A program made the position numbers and the translations under genes. DNA of 64,000 nucleotides from positions 19,735,915-19,799,914 of the forward strand of contig CAIIXF020000001.1 of NCBI GenBank assembly GCA_903813345.2. Reading direction: 5' to 3'. Under the pieces are notes generated by a model. The model searched no databases. It had not been told where the DNA came from and was given only the letters and a program-made list of their open reading frames with translations. Source of the DNA: Owenia fusiformis. Lineage: Eukaryota > Annelida > Polychaeta > Sabellida > Oweniidae. Shown here piece by piece: positions 1 through 12,100 of the stretch (the first letter of the stretch is position 1; each line of letters opens with the position of its first letter).

Positions 1-265
1 AATTATGCATTCAACAATATAATTAAAGGTTGCATCTTTGGTAAAAATTAGGTCAACATTTTTAGTAAAAAGTATGTTGATTGGGCCATTCCCTTTAATA
101 TCACTTAGGTCTGATTAATCATTATATTTACTTTTCTTGAAGATAATGAATAGATCTAAAAGATATACCCATGTTCATGGTCAGAAAATATTCATAATTC
201 AAGTTAGAATTGTCTGAAGTTGTTTGCGATAACCTACATGCTCCTTTATAACATTATAATGTAAA
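1..265. other. AT-rich flank, nothing recognised
   Basis: No open frame, repeat or RNA gene that I can support. Confidence 0.5.
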
Positions 266-1064
266 TACAGTAGAACCTGTGTAAGTGGAACACTCTCCAT
301 TCTTTCTGCCTCAAAGCATTCCACTTAGAAGGTGTTCCACTTACGGAGGTTTTGGGTTCACAGGGAACATACAAGATCAAATATAAAATTTATATGTATC
401 ATTGGAATATGATTCTTCCTTCATTACAGGGCAGGTATATACCATTAATAATCCATTTATTTTACTCAAAAAGGTATCGGACATTCTTAATCCTCCTAAT
501 TGTGCCAGTCTCAGGTACAAGGATTAGGCAATTAAGTTTTAAAGACTTGTTCCTACTGCTAATAATTCAATTGTTTTTAAATGACATTTTTAATCTTACT
601 TATTAAGTTTGAAACAAACAGCAAGGGATATTAATTAGTGGTAGCACCACGTGTCCAGTTCTACAGGAGGTTAATCCGATTTTCTGAATGAAAATCTTAT
701 GAAATTTGCTGATTATCAAATTAATTATTGGTTGCATCACATGTTGACCTCTACAGGAGGTTAATCCATTAAAATCCTAATTTGCCAATTATCACAGTAT
801 TACCTGTTTTCATACCCAGATATCATTGAAGGAGATTAATTCTGTTTACATATATCAATATTGAAATCTATGGAAATTGACTGTTCCACTCAGCAGGTTA
901 ATTTTTCAATATGGGGCGTTCACTGTTCAAGTTTGGAGGTGTTCCACTTACAGAGGTTCAATTAACATTAAGTCAATGGGTTTTCAAAACGGGACTTTGA
1001 AAAGGCGTTCCACTTGGGAGGTGTTCCACTTACGGAAGTGTTCCACTTAGCAGATTCTACTGTA
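266..1064. repeat. TIR element, TACAGTAGAACCTG family
   Basis: The ends are inverted copies of TACAGTAGAACCTG followed by TAAGTGGAACAC. Internally there are several more copies of the (T)AAGTGGAACAC / GTGTTCCACTTA word, plus two copies of a CTACAGGAGGTTAATCC word at about 661 and 752. The termini read TA-CAGT, as in TA-targeting (Tc1/mariner/pogo-like) elements; no transposase is present. Related copies are at 9986-10122 and 30454-30635. Confidence 0.7.
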
Positions 1065-2315
1065 CATTACTTGTGCATGATGACCACCATAGTCTAGTTG
1101 CTCAAATGAGACCAATTGATGATTATAATGTTTAGACTTTATGTCAATGTCCAGACTGTATGCCAACCTCTCTAGTATGTGATTACACTAGATTTCATTA
1201 TGATACATGTCCTTAATTGAAAACTTACATATAAAATATCTTAAGTCCTATATTCTATTAATAAATGAATTAGAATGTCACCTAACATTTGATGATGGTA
1301 TGAATTTATTGATTTGGTGTCTATGAATACATGTTTCTAACTTAATGCTGCAAAATGATAAAATTCACCACATCCACTTTCTTCAATTTTCCAGGGGTAG
1401 GGCACTATAAAGTCATATTAAAATTACAAAATAGTACTTCTTAACTAAAATAGATGTATTACAATACCACACATAGCTTGGAAATGTTTTTAGAATACTA
1501 CTATGAGCTGTTAAAGCTCTCATATTGTGCTTGAAGCTACAAATATAAAATTGGCAAGACAAAACTTGCGTATCTTTTTCCTGTTTTTTGTATTTTTCTG
1601 AGACCAATTAGGGTATTAACCCATAACTTTAGGATAGTATTCATATTTGTACTAGCAATTTATGGTGTACAACTCAGAACAATAGCTCATATATCCTTTG
1701 AGTTATGAACTAGTTTCATAGTACCCCCTAGAATATTTCCTAGGGGGGTAAAAATGCCAAAATTTTGTGTCGTGACCACCCCGTTGAGCTGTCATCTTTT
1801 AATATCTTTATCAGCATGAAAAACTGATCTAGTAAAAATAGGTCTGTTGCTTTTTCTAAAAAATGCCTCAAAAACTTGAATTATTTGAATTGGAACCTGT
1901 CTATACTGGAATATGTATGTTTTTTTCTTCATTTTATCCAAGGATAATTTAATGATTGTGTTGAGCAGATTGATGAAAATTCAAGGCCAGGTGTGATGAC
2001 AGTCAACATTTGATGGAGATTGTCAGAAAGGATTTTTAGATTTTAAGATTGTATATAGCTCATGTAGCAAGACGTTACAGTTCTAATCTATATTGGCACA
2101 TACTGTAATTGTAAAAAGTATTTTTAAATCAAACACAAAACACTTGTAGATATAAATTATTACATAAAAGTAACAATTTTATTCAAAGTTATTTTATTAT
2201 GCTGAATGACATTGACATTCAGATCAATTATATGAAACATAAATACTACACATAATTCATGTACAAAACATATTAATTGTAAATATTTCTAACCTAATAT
2301 ATCCTCCATTTTGAA
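1065..2315. other. Intergenic, no gene recognised
   Basis: AT-rich sequence. The only structure seen is a short hairpin at 1722-1750 (TACCCCCTA pairing with TAGGGGGGTA). Confidence 0.5.
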
Positions 2316-2589
2316 CACCATTCATAGGTTTGTGTGAGACCCCCCTGACTTGGAGAGGGTCGGGACTTTGATACAAGTTTTGTCCCAGGGGGTATTTTTG
2401 GGAGTAGGGACTTTTGAAATGAATATTCCTGGTAATCAAATGACTGAATTGATTTGACCAGCTATTATTGCTCCAAGAGGAGGGAATCGATTCCCTAAGT
2501 TGCTCCCAGGGTCGGGAATTTGACAGCCAATTTTTCATCATTTCCATCCCTTCTCGCTCGCAGAGTCTCACACTAACCTTTTAATGGTG
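2316..2589. repeat. Short inverted-repeat element (MITE-like)
   Basis: The ends are imperfect inverted repeats of about 26 bp containing AGGTTTGTGTGAGAC and its complement with one change (GTCTCACACTAACCT). The interior has an open frame on the minus strand but no family resemblance. Best read as a small non-autonomous element. Confidence 0.6.
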
Positions 2590-3346
2590 CATTGATGTTG
2601 CATGAATATGTACTTTGCATGTTCTTTTTTTAATTATATGAGAATACATCTTTGTTAATGTACTCGGATTGATTTTAATTGGATCATTATAAACATTACA
2701 TGTAAAATCCATGTACATTTTTTGAGCAACAGTAATGTCTGGTATTAATGTTATATAGTGTAGGTCTACTAATAATTTTATACCTGTATTTTATTGTAAG
2801 TTGAATCTAACTTTTATTTATTTTTATGGTAAGATTTATTTAAAAAGTGAAAAGGCAGTTGATTTTAAGTATTTTTTCTAATCCCTGACAGTTTGAATGA
2901 CTTGATCAGAATGACAAATTGTGAAAAAAGAGATTTCATGCAGTCTTCATGTCTTGAGGTAGTTTTATACTATTTCATTAAATTGGCATTTTCATTATAT
3001 GATCCAAAAAACTAAAAATTCTAATACATAAAAGCCCTATAAGGGGAATAAAATACTTGTAGCTTAAAATATGGAAATTGCGATTTTAACGATGTAGGCT
3101 TGTTATGCTAACTATTGGTCCAAATTGAGGGATTTAATAATTTTGTATGTTATTCATTTTCTTTATTCATTACAATTTTACTTGTAATTCTTCAGTGTGA
3201 TCTATATATTCATGTAAGTCATGTATTCAACAAGTAAACTATGAGTATGACTAAGATATAGTCATGTACAATAAATTGTTCTAAAATAAAAAATATAAAT
3301 GAAGGTTTAACTTTATGTCTTTGACTATATGCATTATGTATATGTA
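2590..3346. other. Intergenic, nothing recognised
   Basis: AT-rich, no supported feature. Confidence 0.5.
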
Positions 3347-3653
3347 GGGGTCCCACGATACATATCTCATTTAGATAATAATACGATACATAATAATCTC
3401 AGGTAGCAGCCCCATCATTGGAGCCTATAAAGAACAATCACACGACGATGACATATACATCAATGTGATTTGAAATAAGCAGTCTAACAGTAGGTGAAAA
3501 TGATCACAAAAATCTAATGGATGATTTCAATACAATGTGGTCAAGTTAAAAACATCATTCAAATTTTTCAATATATGGTGATGCATTATGCTGTAATCTT
3601 ATCGCCACTAAATAAGCCAATTAAAGATATTTGATGCATCGTGGGGGGCCCCC
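3347..3653. repeat. Inverted-repeat element with GC-rich ends
   Basis: The left end GGGGTCCCACGATACAT matches the complement of the right end (ATGCATCGTGGGG then GGCCCCC) with a few changes. About 307 bp, with no coding potential. Confidence 0.6.
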
Positions 3654-3820
3654 TTCTTCCTGTAGACGATGTACTTTGTACACATTGGCACAATATGTTA
3701 GTCCTAGTATGATTAATAATTTTATAATGGAATATATATTGAGAAGATAGCCTATGTTACAAATAAAATCTTTGAATAAAGTCATGTCTGACCAGCAGAG
3801 ATGACATTTGATTTATAGTA

Positions 3821-5032
3821 CAGTGGAGACGATAACCCCATTTAACGTGTAACACGGAGATTGCCATTTTGCACGTCAATTGACGTGAATCACGCCAATA
3901 AGCATAATGTCCATTGTAATTCATAATTTAAACACCAGGTTAATTAGAAGACCTAGTGTTTAATATATATACAATCTAAGTAATATATATTTTATAGTAC
4001 ATATACTTTGGTAAACATTAATGATATATTAAATCCCAGGGAAGTATTTCATTCCAAAATTGTGGAGAAAAATGCCGTTCAATCTTGTGAATTTTCTGTC
4101 AATGTTACGAACCAATGAAGTCACCACCGAACTTGCATTCTTGGAAAGTCTAAATCGATCGATGGAACGCTTTTTATTGCATTTTCTTCAAGTAATTAAT
4201 CTAATCTAGCACTTGTATGCAGGAATTCGCGATCCTATGTGGGAATTTCGCGCTAGAACTAATCAAAGTTACCTCTCACGAATCCTAGAAAAACGCCATA
4301 TTGGAATTACTAATACTCCTTCAATTGTCTAGATATCGTCTTTCCGACGGGTTTTATGACAAAATTGGTACTGACCCAATGTTATTTTAATCTCTTAACA
4401 CAACGTGAGCCCCAATTCCGAGAAAAGACCACTGGAAATCACTAAAATGGGGTCTACTTTCCCTCTTCTTTTTGACCGGAAGTGTTTTCCTGACCTCGGT
4501 GTGCTGCCGATTTTTTCGTTTTTTTCTGGCTGGATTTAGTTTTAAACCTTCTTTACAATGATCTAATGATTACCTTAAATGAATTTTGAACAATTTAAAT
4601 TCCTATCCTTATTAGATCAGAATGTATTAGTTTTCTTTCGATCATTTGTTTACTTCCGGTTTGCTGTTGAATAAATATTTCGAGTAAACATTGACGTAAG
4701 CACATGATAATAGTTGTTAGTTCAAAATGCAACCCGGACAATAGCAAATGTTTATGATTATAACTATTACATACGATGCAGATCATGATTTACCCACTAG
4801 TTTCCCAGTTTATAACTGCCTGTTGTCCTGCCGATAATATGTGAAACTTTTACAAGATAATAGTTTGCACGTCAATTGCCGTGCAAAATATTGCACGTCA
4901 CTTGACGGACATGACGGCAATTGCCGTTATTATCTATTGACATGCGCACTTATGCGTCATAATTTCACGTCAATTGTCGTGCAACATGGCAATTGCCGTA
5001 CTTCACGTTAAATGGGGTTATCGTCTCCACTG
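3821..5032. mobile_element. 1.2-kb non-autonomous DNA transposon with about 70-bp TIRs
   Basis: The termini are inverted copies starting CAGTGGAGACGATAACCCC; the similarity runs about 70 bp. TAGTA flanks both ends (3816-3820 and 5033-5037), so the target duplication is TA or the longer TAGTA. CAGT termini with TA fit the Tc1/mariner group (inference). Subterminal zones carry repeated palindromes related to CACGTCAATTGACGTG, at about 3874 on the left and several times from 4866 to 5010. There is no transposase frame. An ETS-like CCGGAAGT word is at about 4480. Confidence 0.85.
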
Positions 5033-5882
5033 TAGTAGCACCATTTGGGATTCAATAAAAATAAATATTTGAGACAATTTATATAACTACATGTAATGAT
5101 AATACCTAGAGAGTAAAGTCCCATTACATATGTACAATGTACAGACTAAGGTCAAAACTAAGGTCGTTCAATCTAAATTATCAAAACGAACTCTTAAATA
5201 AGAATACTAATGCACAACCACTGTACCCGGACTTCTCATTCGGGGCTTGAGCTGAGAGCCAGTCCACTGGTAATTGCCAGGTTGTTTTTGAAATGGACCA
5301 GCTGAATTATTAAGTTGGAAAATAATATGACAACTAGTTCGTAATGCCATTTTGACCAGCTGCACTTATAACTTTAGCTCGACCCGTTTGCATTATGAAA
5401 ACATGAAGTCAAACATTGGGGCTAATTAGAAAAAACTTGCCATTAAAATAGGGCACCATTCATTCTTAAAGTACTAATAATCCCAAACTCCAGGAAGTAT
5501 TAATGGAATATAATATGAAATTCAGAGTCTCATCATTTACATGTATAACCTATTCTCTGAACTGCATACTTGCAGACATTAATACTGTATGGAAAAACAG
5601 CAAGAAATCTGAGACCTATTTTCTATTTTTCAACTCTTAACCATACGAATATATTGTGTTGGCATTTAGTACATTCTTCTTTCAAATATTGCTCCTGTGT
5701 ATTTTCAACTCTTCATTTTCGAAGTTCTCTATCACAATATAATATAATAGAGTTCACATCAATGCTTGTTCCATTATCATATTATTCCAATTTCCAACAT
5801 TTTTTGGGATCTAAGTCACAAGTCAGAAAGAAACACCTGATCAAAACTCTCTCTTGATCCAATGAAAACAGTTGTGCCATTC
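5033..5882 (-). other. Probable 3' UTR and 3' flank of the SFI1-like gene
   Basis: Lies directly downstream of the stop codon. No AATAAA on the minus strand here; AATATA variants exist near 5650. The transcript end cannot be fixed from sequence. Confidence 0.4.
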
Positions 5883-6194
5883 TCAAGGGTTACCATAGTG
5901 TGATTGGTCTGACATCACAGATATTGAGATTCCAGTTGAGTTTGTTCCATTCAGATTATCATAACTGCTCATCTGATCCATCCAATAATTGAACCTGAGT
6001 CTTAGTTCATCGGCACATCGCTGATCCTGGACATTTTTAGAGACATGTTCTATGGAAGCTAGGTGGCGCCATTTGTTGAAAATGGTGGAAATGAGCTCTT
6101 TGTTCTCCTGGAGAGTCATGTGAGCAACAGTCTTGTGCTGGATGAATATATGTCGCCAGATCCGCCAAATTTTACGGTATACTTTATAAACATA
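5883..6194 (-). CDS. SFI1-like terminal coding exon 36
   Basis: Codes residues 2449-2551 and the TGA at 5883-5885. Motifs WRIWRHIFIQ, IFNKWRHLAS and LRFNYWMDQM are followed by a Ser/Asn-rich tail. Acceptor TTTCAG, entry phase 0. Confidence 0.92.
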   Translation of the reverse strand, partial: YVYKVYRKIWRIWRHIFIQHKTVAHMTLQENKELISTIFNKWRHLASIEHVSKNVQDQRCADELRLRFNYWMDQMSSYDNLNGTNSTGISISVMSDQSHYGNP

Positions 6195-9100
6195 CTGAAA
6201 TTATGGAAAAAATAAATTATGGAAAAAATAAATATATATAGTTCAATCATACACTAAAAATCATTCAAACATTTTCAAAAACATTCAACCCCTTGTCAAA
6301 TGAGTAAAAAAAAATATATGGAATTCAGAGCTGATACCATTGTCTGTACCTTTCACACATTGGAGCATTTTGTTCAAATATTCAATTAATGTGTACTCAC
6401 CACTTGACGTGCAGTGTGGGCCATATCAACCCTCCTCTTCCAGAGAGTGCCATACTTCAGCATCAGCTTCTGTTGTCTTTTCTCTTGCTGCCTTGTCACG
6501 AGAACCTCATTGTACCAAGCCTGAAGCACTAGTTTGCTGGAAAGAGGCAAGAAAATGTTTGTTACCAAAAAACACAAAAGATATTATATGCTGTTTCTAA
6601 ATGTATTTGTTTCCTTATGTAGGCTATTAGGCTAGTATTAAATTAACACTCAATTAGCTCTTTGAAATCATTATTGTTTTGGCCAATTGTAAATAACCAT
6701 CCATTGGAGGTAATTTTAGATTTTTTGTCAATTCCTTTATCACTAAGAGAAGTGCTAAGTAGTAAGCAGAAGCAGAAGATGGACAAAATGTGAAATGAAG
6801 AACATTTGAAAATGAAATATTACCACTGTTTTTGTTCATAATGATGTTGTGCTAACTCAGCCAGGTCATGGTCCATTCTTCTAGTTTCTTTCAAATCTTT
6901 CAGATACACACACCACGCGTTGAACATTCTAGCCAGCACAACCTTGCTATAGTGTTTCACAGCGAGGTTCTCTCTGTAGTGCTCTCTCCATGTGATGAAA
7001 TATTTGGATATCAATCTTTTATTATGACGATGTTTAATTTCTTGGGATAAGCCAGCGTGAACTATGCAGATTTCATGTTTTGACTTCCAGGTTGTTAGAG
7101 CTTGTTTCATGAGGGACTGATCATGTTTTGCAATACAAACATTTCTGAGCAGATTCAGTTTCTTCTTTTTCACAATGAAACCATGCCATAATTGAATCAC
7201 TCTAAAATAGGAAATGTATTTTTATTATATTTTGAGTATATATATGTAATTAAACTGTAATACTTTGTACTTTGTAAATACTTTGTAGGTAGTTTGATAA
7301 CATACATACTCTGAAATAAATACTCGCACATTAAACATGAGCTCCAAACTATATGATTTGCCATATCCTGTTTCTGAGGTCTGAAATAAAATTCGGCAAA
7401 TAATACTATATTAGTGATATGTTACATGTACATCTCTTTACCTGGTCTGCAGTGTGCTCTGGTAATGTTTATTGACCAGTTGTCGCAGGTTGTATTCATG
7501 TTTCCATTGTTGTAGAGCTGTCCTTATTGTACACTCATTCAGGGCTCGTTCCAATGCAGCTTGACGCATCTTTCTGTCATATTGATCTGAAAAATATCTT
7601 TATACTTGAGGCTCAGGAAATTATTTTTTTAGGAAATCAAATTATATTTCATCAAAATTTCCTGAAAACATAATTTCAACAATAAGTATCTTAGTTTCTA
7701 GAGAATTGGAGAATGTAAAAGTGACCATGATATAACAATGAGTTCACTTACTTCTAGTCCAGATGCACCAAGCCCTCAGCACCTTCCCCACCAATTGTCT
7801 ATTGTGGTGGTTTGTTGCTTTGGTGTCATGACAACAGTCTCGCCAGGCAGTGAACTTGACCTGAACATTCACCTTTGACCTCATCAAAAGATGGCCTCGC
7901 AGCAAAGTTTCACGTCTCTCGGCTAGGAGATATTCGTTCTTCCAGATTCCATACGACACTGAGAGCTGGAAAATAAGTTATAAGCATTTGTATAATTTGG
8001 ATGTTGACAAACAGAATAATTATTCATCCCTAACAGATAAGTATATCTTACTTCTGGATTTTCCGTCTGATGTCAAACTACAACACAATAAAGTGCTCAA
8101 TGAAAACATTATATCAATTGCATTTTGAAAAATACACACAGAATGCAAATGATCGTCCTGTCATACTGTGATGTTTTCTTTTCTGGACATTTGTTATTAG
8201 TTACAAGATTTTGGTTTCATTGGCAATTTAGATTTCACCTATATTACCTGTTTAAGATGTCGCTGCTTCAACAATTCTTTTTGTTTCTCTTTCAGCGTGT
8301 GTTTCCTCAATGTAAAGTCTCTCCAGCCTCTGAAGCACCTGAATCATAATGAAACTTTTTTATAGCATTGTACATGTAAATAAACTTAAAACCAATCATT
8401 TTTACACTATGTGTCTAAACATGGTCCTAAAAAGTCAACTGAAATCATTATACATTATACAGTATGTTACATGTACTACATAAAAAGCGTGGGAACCTAC
8501 TCACTTTGAAATAATCTGATCTTGAAAATGATGTTTGGCATCTTCAACTTTCTTAGTATTATTGCACCACATTTTAAACAGTCGTTTAGTTGCCATAGTT
8601 TCCTGTATTTTCCTGAACTCATCTGCTTCCAGCCTCTGAACCTTACATAGCTCTGTTTTCTCACGCCATAGGTTACCCATTTTAAGCACAAGGATTCTCA
8701 GATTGCGTTGTTCATTAAGTGCTGCTTGCCATATACAGAACACCTATGAACATTAATTAACATATTGTGGTCATATATTTCTCTTTTTCAATGAAATGGT
8801 TTATGGGTACAGACACATAGACTTTTGTCTAGATGTATCTAAGACATACAATGTTTAGTATATAAAGATTTTTGTGTACAATTTTTAATCAAGTAAACTT
8901 TAAGACACAGAAAAAGAACACATAACACACCTTTGTTTTTAACAAAGCATTATGGAATCGGACAGCTCGAGAGGCTAGTGTCTTCTGATGCCAATAGGTG
9001 GCAATCTGAGCAACTTGTTGCTGCAACAATGCATCATGGTGATCTCTGGCCTGTTTCTGTGTAGCATACACATGGAACCAATGACAGAATGCACCTGCTA

Positions 9101-12100
9101 GACGTCTAGAGTTATGATGTCGGTGGAACAATTGCAGTTTCATCTCATTTTCCTTATCTTCAAGAACAGTGTTTCTCCATCCCCTGAGACATCTAAAATG
9201 ACAAGGGATTCAATTTGTTTTAATTGCAATTTGTTTTTAATGATCATGAATACTCATGAATCAAATTACAACAGCAAATAACTAAAATTGACTTGTCTCT
9301 AACAACAATTTATCCAGATTTTGAAATGATCAAGCTATTTATCAATTATGTGAACAAAAAAAGTTACCTTGCAAGTAAATTCTGTTCATATATTTGTCTG
9401 AGTCGCTGTAATTTATGAGCTTCTTGTCTCCAAAGTTGGAAGCCTAAGGCTAGGGACCGCATGTCAAACTTCAACCGCAGCACCTCACCAACTTTACGTC
9501 GTGCCTTGCATTCTACAATAATAATAACAAGTTAGGCATGTCAAACACATTTCAGTTTCATGTTGATTTTGATCAAATATTATCAAAATAAACATTTCAG
9601 TTTATAAAAATGGTTGTTCATTCTCAAGACAATTTGCAATATAGATAGTATTAGTTGTTTATATTCTTATATAGTTATGGATGTACTCTACCTGCAGACC
9701 AGTAGCGCCATCTTTGTAAAATATCAGACATACGATTTCGCCATGATTCCACAAACATGACATCAACCTGACACTTCTGAGAAAGTCTACGTCGCCATAA
9801 ATTCAACATCTGAAATAATTCATGTGATAAATTAATTCATACCATTCGATTCATAGTGTATAACTAGGCATTGCTGAATATCATAAAAGCAACATTCAGA
9901 TCTATGCACTTATATATACAATGTTTATATTGACTCTCTGATGTCATTACAATGACATATTAGTCACAATAAAAATTCTTACAAGTACAATAAAACCTGA
10001 GTATTTAGTGGAATGCCTTTGGTATCTCAAAAATGTTCGACTTTGAAAAACTGTTCATATTTGACAGGATTTCGAAGAATGTTTCACTAATGGAGCTGTT
10101 CCACTTGACAGATTTTACTATACTCATGAAACTTCACTGTATTGTCAGACCCAAAATATTTGTAAATAGTTAGGTACTCTACATATATATATTTTTTTTT
10201 CTTAAAGTTGAATGTATATGTCTCAAAAGTTCAAAATGGCCTGATAGCAAATTCAATAAGAACCTCACCCTTTGTTTAGTTGACCTCTCCATAAAGTCTC
10301 TAGCCTGCTCCCTTCTCTGAACTCGTTCAGCTACATATGTAGACCATGCTTGGAAGATTCGCTTACGAAGAGTATGTATGTAATAGCGCTTCACCTCAGA
10401 CATCTGAGTAGACCTAGAATTGAGTATTATGTATTTTATTTGCATAAATAGTGTAATTGATACTATAAGACTTTTATAAAATGAAAGCTGTACTCAGAGC
10501 ACAATTTGAACCATATACTGATGAAATAAATAACTAAAAAACAAAAGAACATTATCTTTACTATGTCCAATTGGACCCAAATCAACTACTTCCTAAGTCA
10601 ACTTGGCCTCCAATCAACAAATCCCCAAGTCAACTGCTACCTAAATCAACTGAAACTCAAGGTAACTCTGGTCCCCAAGTCAACTGCTTCATAATGTCAA
10701 CTCATTTAGAAGTCAACTAGTCCCCAAGTCAACGGGTCCCCTTCTAACAACCTACCTCATAATCCAGGCATGCCAGCATTGCCTCATTGTCTTTATGTTC
10801 AACTGCTGCTGGAAGTGATCCCCCAGCTTTGTGATGTTGGTGTTGAATGATGTGATATGTTGCCACACATCTAACACTCTCCCGCACTTCTCTTTCTCTG
10901 CCAACTAGAAAAGTACAATGAATACACTGTATTGCCACTTTAACTATGATGACATTTCAACTGTTTACCAACATCATGACTCTACATGGCTAACATATGC
11001 ATTCTGGCATTCTCCATGTGGATTGTGTATGCTACACAGAAACAGGTCAGAAATCACCACAAAATATTGCTTTATCTTAAGATATTGTAAGAATCAAGGC
11101 TGGAACTATGGCAATTAGACCTTTTGACTCCCTAATCTCCCTATCTGCTCACAATGTTCAAATACAGCACCAATGTTCAAGATATTTCGAAGTAAAATAA
11201 TTATGTTTTTTTTGTTCACTTATTTATAAGGTTGCACATTTAAACTAGTATTGGACAAAAAAGAAAAGCAAATTGTAAATAAAAAAAGATGAATATGAAG
11301 ACAGTGTTGCACTTTATTTTTACCTTCTGTTTCCAGGTGTAGAATGTTGTAGTGAGAGTAAAATATCTGTGCTGGTCTATGGCTTTCAGTGTGTCATGTG
11401 TCTTCATTTGCCTCCAGGCTAAATATTGCCTCAACCCATCTAGACCCTTCTTTAGCAATACAGTGTTCTACAATAATACAATAAGTATTGTGACAATTAT
11501 GCATACATGCGGTATAATGTAAAGTAAAACCTGTCTCATCCAAAAGCCACTGGGACTGGCCAAAGGTGTTGGAAATGACAGGTGTTCACATTTCAAATGT
11601 ATTTTTAACAGATTTAAAAATGGGATCAATTTCGAGTTCACATTGACAAGTTTTCAGAGTGGGAATGAGGGCATGTCATTTACAGTGTAGTGTTGTACGA
11701 AGCATGTAAAGTAATATGGTGACAAAAGAGAAAGCATGTTTGGCAACATATACTGTTTTCAATCACAATGTTGAGCTTCATGTATGCTGTGTATATAAAA
11801 CCATGTATGAGGCTACCTGATAAATGAACTTAAAATTTAATAAAATAACAAAATGATTAACTAAAGAATTTGACTGAATATTCTGCCTGCACCTCAGGCA
11901 TGCTAAATAGTACTATATGCTGTTTTTATGTGAATACTAAAGGCTTGCCTGATTTAACTAACTAAAGTTGAAGTATCCAGTCTCCATGTTACTTACCCTG
12001 TGTTCTCTTGCCAGGACACAGGCTTTGTATTGGTATTTCCATTGTCTTAAAGTCTTTGCCAAGTAGGTCACTTTCCTCTGTTCCTCAAAGTCCTCTCTCA

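Noticed and set aside
2257-2571. 104-codon minus-strand frame
   Set aside because: It lies almost wholly within a short inverted-repeat element, so probably incidental.
6340-6600. Plus-strand frames overlapping exons 34-36
   Set aside because: Antisense shadows of coding exons; the minus-strand exons have consistent splice sites and repeat motifs.
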